Of a stretch of 38,691 bases of DNA, positions 9,139 to 17,059 are shown piece by piece. The stretch is taken from contig JAPPES010000141.1 in assembly GCA_028824125.1 (NCBI GenBank), positions 1 to 38,691 on the forward strand, given 5' to 3'. The stretch comes from Candidatus Poribacteria bacterium (GTDB lineage Bacteria > Poribacteria > WGA-4E > WGA-3G). Within the stretch, counting starts at the first letter, position 1. Each line of letters starts with the position of its first letter. Under the pieces are notes generated by a model that saw only the letters and a program-made list of their open reading frames with translations, was not told the DNA's origin and searched no databases. A program made the position numbers and the translations under genes.

Positions 9139-11295
9139 ATGTTCAAACGACATAGCAATTTAATATTAGTTTGTTTTTTATTTCTTCTTGTTTTTGACTT
9201 CAGTTTTTCGACTGACATCTTCGCACAAGATTCAGCGAATGACGAAAAGACTGTCCATGGCTATGATAAAACAATTATGGATACTGCGCTCAGCCTTGGC
9301 GGAGATTTTAGTTTTGTAGAAATCGACGACAGTGATATGCTGAACACTATTAACCAACAAGTTACTGTAACAGCGTGGATCAAACCGACGGACTTTCCCA
9401 ACAGGTACGCTTCTATCATATACAAAGGCGACAAACGAACACCTGACATCAGCAATCGGAGTTATGCCCTATTGCTACGGGATGACGGGGCTATCCAATT
9501 TGCTTCATCACCAAGAGGACAGGGAGAAAAATATATCTTTTCACCACCCGGTGCAATTACGCTCTACAGATGGCATCACGTCGCAGGTGTTGTTGATACA
9601 CTAAGAAATACGATTAGAGTATTCATTGATGGTAATGAAGTCGGAAGAACAAGTTTTAACAGGCAAGAACATTTTTACGAAAGCTTGCTTCCGTTACGAA
9701 TTGGGAATTCACATGAAGATGACAGAGAAACTCACTCCACTTTTGTCGGACAAATTGATGAGGTAAGTGTTTGGAACGTTGCTCTGACTGAAAATCGGAT
9801 CCGATCCTATATGAACAAGCGGTTGACGGGAAATGAGAGGGGTTTAGTCGGCTACTGGAAATTTGACGAAGAGATAGATGGAGTCGTTTCTGGTCTTTCA
9901 CCAAATCAAAATGATGCTTTCTTGATCGGTGACGTAAAACTTGTCAGATATATCCGCCCCGTTTCTATCAATGCGGGCCCGGAACAGCTGGCAAAAGCTG
10001 CTACTACGTATGAAAAAGCACTTGCGCTTGAACCAAACTCTTATGAAATATACCGTTCGCTTGCGGAAATATACATCAAAACAGGACGTTCATCAGATGC
10101 AGAAGCGATCTATCTTCGTGCTTTGGAGGTTGATCTTACACAGTTGGAACATGATGATGCAATTCGATCTCTTTGGAAACTTTACACTCGGAGAGGCGCA
10201 GAAGATGAGTTTATTGCGTTCCTTGAAGATCTAAGACCGAAAATGGAAGGCAGTGCAATTCTACATAAACTGTTAGGTGACGCCTATAAAAATGCAGGTG
10301 AGGAACAAAAGGCTGAACTCGCTTATTCCCAATGGATCGAGATCGGTAAAAGAGAAGTTGACGGAAAAAATCAAAAATCGGTATATTACGATCTTGCTGT
10401 AGAACTTCTCAATAAAAATATTTTACCTGAAACGGCTTTAGAATTGTTAGTCCTGAAAGCAGGAGACGGCCCATCAAGTACAGATTACATAATTACACTC
10501 GTACAGGCATTTCTTGTGAATGAACAGTATGAAAGCGCATATCAACTCATCGAAAGCATCTTTGACATGATGTTTTTACCGTTTGTTGAACGCGATCTGT
10601 TATCGCAGGTTGTCAAAGCCGGAAAAAATGTAAAAGACAAAGACGGTTACGTTGAAATGTTGAATAAGCTGATTGACTCTAAGCCCGACAACCTCCGCTT
10701 ACAACTCAGTACTACACTTGCTTTGGCGCAATTTTATGCAGAAAATAACCAAGATGAGAAAGCAGAGGCACTTATCCAAAAGACTGGCTTTATTACCGAA
10801 GATGCTTGGATGATTCTTGGTCCATTTGATAATGCTGGAGGAGGAATTGGATTCAATACGAGGTATATACCAGAAAACATGCCGCAGATTGATCTGACCG
10901 CAAAATACGATGGGAAAAATGGAAAAGTAAGTTGGCAAAAAAGTACAGATGATAACTTATACGGCCACATACATCTTGGAGAAAAGATAGATTGGTGTGT
11001 GGGGTATGCGTTCGCAACTGTCCATTCGCCAGATGAGCGTGAAGTTGAATTCCGATTTGACTCCGACGATCAAGGGAAAATCTGGTTAAACGGTATCGAG
11101 GTGTTTTCACATACGAAAACTTTTACTGCAGAAATTGACAATTACGTTTTCCCTGTAACCCTCCAACCGGGTAAAAACAGTATCCTTGTCAAAGTATGTG
11201 AGGAAGTAGGCGGCTGGGGATTCTACCTGCGGATCACAGACAAAAACGGAAAGCCTTTTGACGATCTAAAAATCAATAGTGCTGAACAGAATTAG
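9139..11295 (+). CDS. Secreted LamG-TPR protein sharing the C-terminal module of the upstream gene
   Basis: The ATG at 9139 has AAGGAG at 9125-9130 and starts a signal peptide ending D-I-F-A/Q-D. Residues about 45-240 are a LamG/concanavalin-A-like domain (V-T-V-T-A-W-I-K-P, then W-H-H-V-A-G-V-V-D, F-I-D-G-N-E-V-G, I-D-E-V-S-V-W-N, and G-Y-W-K-F-D-E). Residues about 280-550 are TPR-like and align with the last TPRs of the upstream giant protein. The final ~160 residues repeat its galactose-binding-like domain (F-D-S-D-D-Q-G-K-I-W-L-N-G). It lies 50 bases behind that gene and is probably cotranscribed. It looks like a LamG head joined to a copy of its neighbour's tail. LamG and galactose-binding folds commonly bind carbohydrate or protein ligands, but the ligand here is unknown. 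Confidence 0.92.
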   Translation: MFKRHSNLILVCFLFLLVFDFSFSTDIFAQDSANDEKTVHGYDKTIMDTALSLGGDFSFVEIDDSDMLNTINQQVTVTAWIKPTDFPNRYASIIYKGDKRTPDISNRSYALLLRDDGAIQFASSPRGQGEKYIFSPPGAITLYRWHHVAGVVDTLRNTIRVFIDGNEVGRTSFNRQEHFYESLLPLRIGNSHEDDRETHSTFVGQIDEVSVWNVALTENRIRSYMNKRLTGNERGLVGYWKFDEEIDGVVSGLSPNQNDAFLIGDVKLVRYIRPVSINAGPEQLAKAATTYEKALALEPNSYEIYRSLAEIYIKTGRSSDAEAIYLRALEVDLTQLEHDDAIRSLWKLYTRRGAEDEFIAFLEDLRPKMEGSAILHKLLGDAYKNAGEEQKAELAYSQWIEIGKREVDGKNQKSVYYDLAVELLNKNILPETALELLVLKAGDGPSSTDYIITLVQAFLVNEQYESAYQLIESIFDMMFLPFVERDLLSQVVKAGKNVKDKDGYVEMLNKLIDSKPDNLRLQLSTTLALAQFYAENNQDEKAEALIQKTGFITEDAWMILGPFDNAGGGIGFNTRYIPENMPQIDLTAKYDGKNGKVSWQKSTDDNLYGHIHLGEKIDWCVGYAFATVHSPDEREVEFRFDSDDQGKIWLNGIEVFSHTKTFTAEIDNYVFPVTLQPGKNSILVKVCEEVGGWGFYLRITDKNGKPFDDLKINSAEQN

Positions 11296-11375
11296 CAGAT
11301 TTGATTTCATGTAAAACAGCTTGTACCATTTTTTCTAAGTTTTGTGCGAGATCATAGTTCACAGAAAAAACGGAC

Positions 11376-11436
11376 TAATACCAAATTAACGCGCCTAATC
11401 CAAGAAAAGGAGATAAATCACGTTAATTTGGTATTA
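11376..11436. repeat. Perfect 16-bp inverted repeat between convergent genes
   Basis: The left arm at 11376-11391 (TAATACCAAATTAACG) is exactly reverse-complementary to 11421-11436, with a 29-base loop. It lies in the 289-base gap (11296-11584) between the LamG-TPR gene (+) and the last ferredoxin gene (-). The arms are AT-rich and no T-run follows, so a simple intrinsic terminator is not clear; a small non-autonomous mobile-element remnant is equally possible. A second small hairpin (CTAAAACT at 11459-11466 with AGTTTTAG at 11480-11487) follows. I see no gene in this gap. Confidence 0.7.
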
Positions 11437-11584
11437 CATCAAAAAACAAAGGTGCCGCCTAAAACTAATGAGATGGCATAGTTTTAGCAAGCGAACCGTC
11501 GCCTGAAGCAGTTTATGCCGTATTAGTTATTATTTAGACTACACCCTTAGTTTTTTGACTGACAAGCAGTCAATTTGGTGCTAT

Positions 11585-11848
11585 TTACTCAAAATATGCA
11601 GCGTTGATTTCAATGAAATGTTCCCACTCTTCTGGCACATCTTCTTCCATAAAGATAGCCTCAACAGGACATTCCGGTTCACACACACCACAATCAATGC
11701 ATTCTTCCGGATCAATGTAGAGCATTTCTACGTCTTCAAAGTCGTCAGGTGCATCAGTTGGATGTGGGTGAATGCAATCTACAGGACAGACATCAACACA
11801 AGAGCTGTCTTTTTCGTCAATGCAAGGTTCGCAAATTACATACGTCAT
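11585..11848 (-). CDS. 7Fe/8Fe-type ferredoxin, paralogue 1
   Basis: The 87-residue product is a soluble cytoplasmic electron carrier of the FdxA/Azotobacter FdI type. It has C9-x7-C17-x3-C21-P, then C50-x2-C53-x2-C56-x3-C60-P. In FdI the equivalent residues bind one [3Fe-4S] and one [4Fe-4S] cluster. An extra Cys6, a C25 matching the free Cys24 of FdI, and an acidic insert of about ten residues (H-P-H-P-T-D-A-P-D-D) separate the two motifs. The C-terminal D-V-P-E-E-W-x-x-F-I-E-I-N is also typical. The ATG at 11848 has AAAGGAG eight bases upstream. It is the last of three tandem ferredoxin genes in the run downstream of the ECF sigma gene. Confidence 0.93.
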   Translation of the reverse strand: MTYVICEPCIDEKDSSCVDVCPVDCIHPHPTDAPDDFEDVEMLYIDPEECIDCGVCEPECPVEAIFMEEDVPEEWEHFIEINAAYFE

Positions 11849-11880
11849 TTTGTTGTTCTCCTTTCGTTTGTTTTATCGGT

Positions 11881-12162
11881 TTAAACACTAAACTGTTGTT
11901 TATTGAAATAATCAGCGTTTATTTGTATGAAATGTTTCCATTGTTCCGGCACATCTTCATCAAAGAAGATAGCCTCAACGGGACATTCCGGTTCGCAAAC
12001 ACCACATTCAATACATGTTTCTGGATCAATGTAAAGTTGGTTTACCCCTTCATAGTCGTCAGATTCCTCCGTTGGGTGTGGGCGGATGGAATCACAAGGA
12101 CAGATATCAACGCATGCACTATCTTTTACATCAACACACGGTTCGCAAATTACATACGTCAT
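11881..12162 (-). CDS. 7Fe/8Fe-type ferredoxin, paralogue 2
   Basis: This 93-residue protein is paralogous to the ferredoxins on either side. All ligand positions are kept (C9, C17, C21, C50, C53, C56, C60). It differs after the third ligand: C-P-C-D-S-I replaces C-P-V-D-C-I, so the extra cysteine moves from position 25 to 23, which could alter the environment of the [4Fe-4S] cluster. It also has a longer C-terminus (N-K-Q-Q-F-S-V). AAAGGGAG precedes the ATG. The gap to the next ferredoxin gene is 32 bases, consistent with one transcript. Confidence 0.92.
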   Translation of the reverse strand: MTYVICEPCVDVKDSACVDICPCDSIRPHPTEESDDYEGVNQLYIDPETCIECGVCEPECPVEAIFFDEDVPEQWKHFIQINADYFNKQQFSV

Positions 12163-12213
12163 TTATTATTTCTCCCTTTATTATATTCTATTTAACGAAA
12201 TTGTCAATTGTTT

Positions 12214-12477
12214 TTATTGGAAATAATCAGCGTTTATTTGTATAAAGTGTTCCCATTCCTCAGGAACATCATCATCCATGTAGATTGCTTCAACTGGACA
12301 TTCTGGTACGCAGACATGACAGTCAATGCATTCTTCTGGGTCGATGTAGAGTTGTTCTACCTCTTCAAATTCGTTTGGGTCATTGTCTCGCATTGGGTGT
12401 ATACATTCCACAGGGCATACCTCCGCACAAATGTGGTCTTTTACGTCAATGCAAGGTTCGCAAATTACATACGTCAT
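12214..12477 (-). CDS. 7Fe/8Fe-type ferredoxin, paralogue 3
   Basis: This is an 87-residue ferredoxin with the same C9/C17/C21 and C50/C53/C56/C60 pattern. The start at 12477 is chosen over one eleven codons upstream because M-T-Y-V-I-C-E-P-C is the conserved N-terminus of all three copies and AAAGGAG stands eight bases before it. The upstream sequence (AAAGGAGAACAACAAA) is the same as in copy 1. It carries His54 in place of the glycine inside C-x-x-C-x-x-C (C-I-D-C-H-V-C), unlike the other two, which may tune redox potential. It lies 39 bases downstream of the frameshifted repeat-protein gene. Confidence 0.92.
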   Translation of the reverse strand: MTYVICEPCIDVKDHICAEVCPVECIHPMRDNDPNEFEEVEQLYIDPEECIDCHVCVPECPVEAIYMDDDVPEEWEHFIQINADYFQ

Positions 12478-12516
12478 TTTGTTGTTCTCCTTTGTTATGT
12501 TATTGTTCAACTAAAA

Positions 12517-13325
12517 TCAATAGGGATATGCACGGTCAGCACGTAAGTAGGTTGTTCTCACTTCAATTCCACCTGTACGAAATCCACTTACCCGAAAGTC
12601 GAGTCCCGTCATAACCGTTAGGTGGTATGCTAATTCCTCAGATTCAGCCCTATGTATGTCAAGTTTATTATCTGATTCCAGAACAAAACCTTCATGAAGT
12701 AATTTTGCATACAGTCCGTGCTCTACTATTTCAGATTGCAAATAATTCGCCAACTCCTGAAACTTTGAAAAGTCTATATCAGGAATTCCTTCTTTGGAGG
12801 CAAACTGAAACCGCTGTGACGAACATATATGTTTTCAATGTCTTCTTCAAGGGAACCCTCAAGTTCCATTTTCTGAAGTAAGTCGTCAAGTTCTATCATT
12901 TCTTTAGTCCGATAGTCTATAGGTTTGTCCGGAAGAATTACGACTTTACAGTGTTCAATTATATTGATAGGTAATGCTTGTTCTTCAATTAAGGATTGTA
13001 GGACCTCTCTAACTTCTGAAATACGAGGTGAATCTGAGGCAACGCGTTCAACTTTGTTATGTATCTCAGAAAAGGATTCCATTACGGTTGCATACCAAGT
13101 TCCATCGAACATTCTATCCTTATATTTTTTTAATATTCTGTCACCTTTCCACTGATGTATTATTGTCTCAAGGCATTGCTTTAATTCTGAGTATCGTTCT
13201 GATGCATTACCTGCTGGGTATTCACCCTCAACTATCAATAGGATCTTACCGTTGTGAGCAGTTATCGGTAGTGCATGTTCTTGAATTAAAGTTTTTAGCC
13301 CTTCATTTACATCGCTTGGATTCAT
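12517..13325 (-). pseudogene. Repeat protein of the H-x-G-F family, paralogue 3, interrupted by a frameshift
   Basis: The reading frame starting at the ATG at 13325 (GGAGG six bases upstream) runs to a stop near 12774. The rest of the protein continues in another frame from about 12800 to 12517. Compared with the intact neighbour at 13356-14156, adding one A to the AAA run at 12802-12804 (a T-run in the gene) restores a continuous protein of about 269 residues, reading G-F-S-F-A-S-K-E-G-I-P-D-I-D through the junction. The neighbour reads G-F-S-F-G-R-K-K-G-T-P-D-I-D there. The rest of both fragments is well conserved, so the break is recent or is a sequencing or assembly error in a homopolymer. 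The function is unknown and is described under the intact paralogue. Confidence 0.82.
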
Positions 13326-13355
13326 GATTTGCCTCCATAGTAGTGTTTGCTATTA

Positions 13356-14156
13356 TCAATAGGAATAGGGATAGGCACCGTCGGCACCTAAGTACGTTGT
13401 ATTCACTCCAGATCCACTTACCCGAAAGTTGATGCCTGTCATAATCGTTAAGCGGTATAATATTTCCTCAGTTTCAGTCCTATCTAAATCAATTTCATTA
13501 TCTGTTTTTAGAGCAAAACCCTTGTGAATTAATTTTACATGCAGTCCGTGTTCTACTATTTCAGATTGCAAATAATTCGTTATCTCCTGAATCTTTGAGA
13601 AGTCTATATCGGGAGTACCTTTCTTTCGGCCAAAACTGAAACCACTATGACGAACATAAATGTTTTCAACGTTTTCTTTTATCGAACCGTCAAGGGACAT
13701 CTTTTGTAGTAAATCTTCAAGTTCTATCATTTCTTCAGTCCGATAATCTATAGGATTGTCCGGAAGAATTACGACTTTAATGCGGTTTTGAATGGTTTTG
13801 ATAGGTAGTGCTTGTTCTTCAATTAAGGATTGTAGTACCTCTTTTGCTTCTGAAACACAAGATGAATCTGAGGCAACGCATTCAACTTTGTTATGTATCT
13901 CAGAAAAGGATTCTGTTATGGTTGCATACCAAGTTCCATCGAACATTCTATTCTTATAATCTTCTAATATTCTGTCACCCTTCCACTGGTGTATTATTGT
14001 CTCAAGGCATTGTTTTAATTCTGAGTATCGTTCTGATACAGTACCTGGGTATTCACCTTCAACAATCAATAGGATCTTACCGTTGTGAGCAGTTATCGGT
14101 ATGGAATGTTCTTGGATAATAGAGCTAATCAATTCGTGAACATCATTAGGATTCAT
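13356..14156 (-). CDS. Uncharacterised repeat protein of the H-x-G-F family, paralogue 2 (intact)
   Basis: I do not recognise this 266-residue protein. There is no signal peptide or membrane segment, so it is probably cytoplasmic. It seems to consist of four divergent repeats, each with a helix, a short strand pair and another helix. The first two begin L-I-x-E-x-x-(I/L)-P-I and continue into K-I/V-L/V-L-I/L, around residues 10-50 and 112-155. The last two carry H-S-G-F-S-F and H-K-G-F-A-L, followed by a charged loop and an amphipathic helix, around residues 168-245. The ATG at 14156 has an excellent AAGGAGG seven bases upstream. It is a tandem duplicate of the frameshifted gene downstream and is related to the gene upstream. 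It lies between an ECF sigma gene and three ferredoxin genes; a redox-linked or regulatory role is only inferred from that position. Confidence 0.85.
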   Translation of the reverse strand: MNPNDVHELISSIIQEHSIPITAHNGKILLIVEGEYPGTVSERYSELKQCLETIIHQWKGDRILEDYKNRMFDGTWYATITESFSEIHNKVECVASDSSCVSEAKEVLQSLIEEQALPIKTIQNRIKVVILPDNPIDYRTEEMIELEDLLQKMSLDGSIKENVENIYVRHSGFSFGRKKGTPDIDFSKIQEITNYLQSEIVEHGLHVKLIHKGFALKTDNEIDLDRTETEEILYRLTIMTGINFRVSGSGVNTTYLGADGAYPYSY

Positions 14157-14201
14157 GGTTCATCCTCCTTCTATTATATCAAGTTTTGCTTACTTTGAAA
14201 T

Positions 14202-14933
14202 TTAGGGTTTTGGAAAACGTGAAAAACGTGGAAAACGCCAGAGAGATATTCGAATATTAGCACTTGTACATTCCGTAGATTCGAATGCGTTTTCAGAACG
14301 TGGAACGCGGCATGAATCAAGTCTATAATTATTGCCGAGGACATCATCTATCCGTTTTGTTATCTCCTCAACTTGTGAGATAGGTATATTTGCTTCTGAG
14401 TTCTTCTCTAACCTAAAACCTCTATGGAACAGTTTTGCTTTTGTTCTATTCTCTTTTAGAACCATTTCAAAGCAATTTGCCACACCTTCCAAATGTGATC
14501 GCTCCATCTTAGTTTCGTGCCTTTTCTCTAACCGAAATCCCCCGTGTAGCATTTTGACAGGGTAACGCGATGTGTCATCCTCTTCTAAAGTAATCAAGCG
14601 AAAACCGTGATCAATGAAACGGATTTGCAAATTCTGTTCAGATATAATGGATTCAAGGAGTGCTTCTACCTCTAAAGATTCTAACAATTCCTTAGCAGCG
14701 GATTCAGAATCAGTTTTACTATAGAACTTCATGAGATCTGACCGCCATGGATGACGTGTATTCACTTTATCTTTTTTATTCCATTGATGGACAACATCTT
14801 TAATGCGATTCTGTGTGGTAAGACCTGATGAACCAGTGTGTTCCTCATCAGGTGGCATGTCCACCATATCAAGCGGAAGTCCTTCTTCTGCGATTAAGGT
14901 TTTTAGCAATTCCTTGACATTATTCGGTGTCAT
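14202..14933 (-). CDS. Uncharacterised repeat protein of the H-x-G-F family, paralogue 1
   Basis: The 243-residue product is related to the next two genes but more divergent. The ATG at 14933 is chosen over one ten codons upstream because AAAAGGAG lies seven bases before it and M-T-P-N-N-V-K-E-L-L matches the M-N-P-N-D-V-H-E-L-I start of paralogue 2. Three successive motifs are visible: I-D-H-G-F-R-L, L-H-G-G-F-R-L-E and F-H-R-G-F-R-L-E, the last two each followed by a polar loop and a helix. The C-terminus is rich in Arg, Phe and Pro. No signal peptide, membrane span or metal-binding cluster is seen. A candidate ECF-type promoter (14952-14982) sits just upstream, so this gene may head a transcript of repeat proteins and ferredoxins. 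Confidence 0.85.
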   Translation of the reverse strand: MTPNNVKELLKTLIAEEGLPLDMVDMPPDEEHTGSSGLTTQNRIKDVVHQWNKKDKVNTRHPWRSDLMKFYSKTDSESAAKELLESLEVEALLESIISEQNLQIRFIDHGFRLITLEEDDTSRYPVKMLHGGFRLEKRHETKMERSHLEGVANCFEMVLKENRTKAKLFHRGFRLEKNSEANIPISQVEEITKRIDDVLGNNYRLDSCRVPRSENAFESTECTSANIRISLWRFPRFSRFPKP

Positions 14934-14951
14934 GTGTGTTCTCCTTTTAGA

Positions 14952-14982
14952 GTAAGAATGCAAATCGGTTGAAAAGGTTACA
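14952..14982 (-). promoter_or_regulatory. Candidate ECF sigma promoter, copy 1
   Basis: On the minus strand this reads TGTAACC, 15 bases, CATTCTTAC. It lies between the end of the sigma gene (15006) and the start of the first repeat-protein gene (14933). The same pattern with the same spacing occurs at 18444-18474; 24 of 31 positions are identical, plus five more bases directly upstream (TTTTA). TGTAAC is a known type of ECF -35 sequence (as for Bacillus SigX), and the distance to CATTCT fits a -10 element. That this sigma factor uses it is an inference. Confidence 0.6.
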
Positions 14983-15005
14983 TAAAATTCGTTTTGCTGG
15001 ACTAT

Positions 15006-15620
15006 TCAACCTGTTTTTGCATCCTCTTGTTTTCCAAATATATGGTCAAATTCACCGGGGTATTCCGCTTTCATCCAAGCGACAACTTTTTTTTTGGCGC
15101 GATGCAGACGTACTTTAGTCGCTGACAAAGTGATTTCCAATTTTTCAGCGATTTCTTCCAACATCATTTTGGGATTTTCCAACTTCATTTCAAATACTTC
15201 TTGTTCGGAAATTGGTAGTCGTTGTGCCAAAGCATATACAATCTCCATCTGTTCTTTAGCTATGATACGATAAATTGGGGAACGATGTTCAAGGTCAACC
15301 AGATATGCTTCAGGATTCCCTTCAAGTGAACCGATTTCAAGTTTTCTTTTATTTTCACGAAAGTGCGCTGCAATGAGTTGATGCGCGATACTATACAGCC
15401 AACTGGAAAAGCTTTTGGGGTCCCGAAGTGTGCTAAGGTTCTGATGTACCTTAATAAACGTCTCTTGCACCAGGTCTTGCGCGGTTTCCCAATTGCCAAC
15501 GCGCCTATAGAAAAAACTGAGGAGTGGTCCTTCGTAACGGTGATAAAGGATTTCAAATGCTCCATCATCCGCAACGTCTAAATTTTGATGTACTAATTCT
15601 TCATCGCGAAATTCATCCAT
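15006..15620 (-). CDS. ECF-type RNA polymerase sigma factor
   Basis: The 204-residue product is a sigma-70 family factor of the extracytoplasmic-function type, which directs RNA polymerase to alternative promoters. Region 2 is at about residues 20-90 (Y-H-R-Y-E-G-P-L-L-S-F-F, then A-Q-D-L-V-Q-E-T-F-I-K-V, and F-S-S-W-L-Y-S-I-A). Region 4 is at about 130-182 (L-P-I-S-E-Q-E-V-F, then M-L-E-E-I-A-E-K-L-E-I-T-L-S-A-T-K-V-R-L-H-R-A). Length and order are normal for the family. The ATG at 15620 has GAGGA eight bases upstream. No membrane-bound or zinc-binding anti-sigma protein lies next to it, which is unusual. Its neighbours are TPR-thioredoxins upstream and repeat proteins plus ferredoxins downstream. 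Two candidate target promoters flank it. Confidence 0.93.
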   Translation of the reverse strand: MDEFRDEELVHQNLDVADDGAFEILYHRYEGPLLSFFYRRVGNWETAQDLVQETFIKVHQNLSTLRDPKSFSSWLYSIAHQLIAAHFRENKRKLEIGSLEGNPEAYLVDLEHRSPIYRIIAKEQMEIVYALAQRLPISEQEVFEMKLENPKMMLEEIAEKLEITLSATKVRLHRAKKKVVAWMKAEYPGEFDHIFGKQEDAKTG

Positions 15621-15668
15621 ACCACCAGTCCTCTATTTCCATCACTACTTTCATTGCCCAACTCAAGC

Positions 15669-15691
15669 AGGCGAGCTTGCAAAGCTCGCCT
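15669..15691. repeat. Short perfect GC-rich hairpin after the TPR-thioredoxin gene
   Basis: AGGCGAGCTT and AAGCTCGCCT face each other around the three-base loop GCA. It stands in the 87-base gap between the thioredoxin stop (15708) and the sigma gene start (15620). It resembles the GCGAGG-type palindrome at 28558-28622 in composition, suggesting a dispersed REP-like family. No T-run follows on the minus strand, so it may weaken read-through or stabilise mRNA rather than terminate fully. Confidence 0.7.
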
Positions 15692-15707
15692 ACAGAAAAA
15701 CCTGTAT

Positions 15708-17021
15708 TTACTCTTTTTTACCCTCAATCTCTGATGCAACAAGTTCCCCTAATAGCTGGTTCCTTGCATTAACAGAGATAACTTTTCCGTTTCGGTCAAT
15801 CAGAAACGGTGCGGGAATACCACGGACACCATACTGTTCTGCAAATACGCCTTTAAAGCCACCACTATCCAAAATTTGTCGCCACGGTATCTCTTTTTCT
15901 TTGATGAACTCGCGCACTACTGCCTCGTCTTTGTCAAAACTTACGCCAATGACATCAAATCCTTTGTCGTGATATTTCTCATATACTTCCTTAATATTCG
16001 GAATTTCTCCGACACAGGGACCGCACCACACTGCCCAAAAATCAAGTAGTACCACTTTTCCACGGTAGTCGGCAAGTGAAATTGGGTTGCCATCAATGTC
16101 AAATGTTGCTGATGAGAAATCGGGCAAGATCTGTTCCTCCCATGCTAAAGTCGGATCTTGCTTTAGTTGGTATTGGCGGGAAAGTTCGGTATTTCCTAAC
16201 TTCTCATGTATATTAGCGAGAGCGTTTTGTGCATCCCAATCGTCCGGTTTTTGCTCCAGTACCTTCTCAAAAATGGGTTGTGCTTCCTTAAAAACTGATT
16301 TCACCGCTTCAGTGTCGCCTAATGTTTCGTGAATCTCAGCTAACATCCGTGCAGCTTCCCAATTGTTTGGTTTATGCTCTAACTGTTTCTTCAAGATAGT
16401 TTGTATTTTGCTAAACACGACTTTCCACCGTTCAATGAATGGATCGTCGGAATTAAGACCCTGATAGATATCATTTGGATTTTGCCAGACTTCACTATAG
16501 TCGTATAATCGGTATACCCATCTACATTGTATCTCTTGAGAAGCATCTTGAAGTCTCTCAAACATTCTTTCCAAAGATTGGAGTGCATTTTCGTCTTCTT
16601 CATAGGATCCATATTGCATAAAGGCGAAGAAGCAGATTTCAACATCTTTTGACAATTGTTCTATTGCTTTTTCCAAAAGTGGGCGTTTTTGATTGAATGG
16701 AATCGTTACATTAAGTACTTTCAACGTTTCTATCACCAAGTATTTTGCTGCTGCACCGTTGTACGGATCCCTTTCTAATGCTCCCTCAGCATAAACGCGC
16801 AGCATCCACCGCATCTCTTTTGGGAAGCGATAGATGTAATCTATTAGATCGGGTGGCAGCGATGTTTTTCCATCAGAAACTCCTTCATCAATTTTTGATT
16901 TGAAGTACTCAATTAACTTTTCTTGATCATCTGATGCCACTTCCCAATCCACGACTGCAAGCCCGCGATTTTCAAGTGTATTGAGATAGTCATTCCATAC
17001 ATCCACACTATTTTCTTTCAT
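15708..17021 (-). CDS. TPR-thioredoxin (TlpA/AhpC-TSA-like redoxin), W-C-G-P-C form
   Basis: The product is 437 residues. The N-terminal ~190 residues are an unassigned alpha-helical region, followed by TPR-like repeats (about 200-285, with W-E-A-A-R-M-L-A-E-I-H and W-D-A-Q-N-A-L-A-N-I-H). A TlpA-like thioredoxin fold follows, with W332-C333-G-P-C336 and a downstream cis-proline region (I-P-A-P-F-L-I-D). It should catalyse thiol-disulfide exchange. No signal peptide is present, so unlike classical TlpA it is probably cytoplasmic. The ATG at 17021 has GGAGG six bases upstream. It is a paralogue of the gene upstream, with a 38-base gap, and is followed by the ECF sigma gene. The TPR region may choose the partner protein. 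Confidence 0.92.
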   Translation of the reverse strand: MKENSVDVWNDYLNTLENRGLAVVDWEVASDDQEKLIEYFKSKIDEGVSDGKTSLPPDLIDYIYRFPKEMRWMLRVYAEGALERDPYNGAAAKYLVIETLKVLNVTIPFNQKRPLLEKAIEQLSKDVEICFFAFMQYGSYEEDENALQSLERMFERLQDASQEIQCRWVYRLYDYSEVWQNPNDIYQGLNSDDPFIERWKVVFSKIQTILKKQLEHKPNNWEAARMLAEIHETLGDTEAVKSVFKEAQPIFEKVLEQKPDDWDAQNALANIHEKLGNTELSRQYQLKQDPTLAWEEQILPDFSSATFDIDGNPISLADYRGKVVLLDFWAVWCGPCVGEIPNIKEVYEKYHDKGFDVIGVSFDKDEAVVREFIKEKEIPWRQILDSGGFKGVFAEQYGVRGIPAPFLIDRNGKVISVNARNQLLGELVASEIEGKKE

Positions 17022-17059
17022 GATTTTCCTCCATGTTTTGTTTTTGCAAAATATTTTTT

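Noticed and set aside
11555..12614. Four overlapping + strand open frames of 76-148 codons across the ferredoxin genes
   Set aside because: They lie antisense to three conserved ferredoxin genes, repeat only because the ferredoxins are paralogous, and lack sensible ribosome binding sites or domains.
13356..14933. Possible Nif11-type or other RiPP leader peptides in the M-x-P-N-x-V-x-E-L-(L/I) N-termini
   Set aside because: The proteins are full-length repeat proteins without a Gly-Gly cleavage motif or a core peptide, and no modifying enzyme or exporter is nearby.
14202..14933. Classical anti-sigma factor next to the ECF sigma gene
   Set aside because: No membrane span, no H-x3-C-x2-C zinc motif and no anti-sigma-like domain could be seen; only the position suggests such a role.
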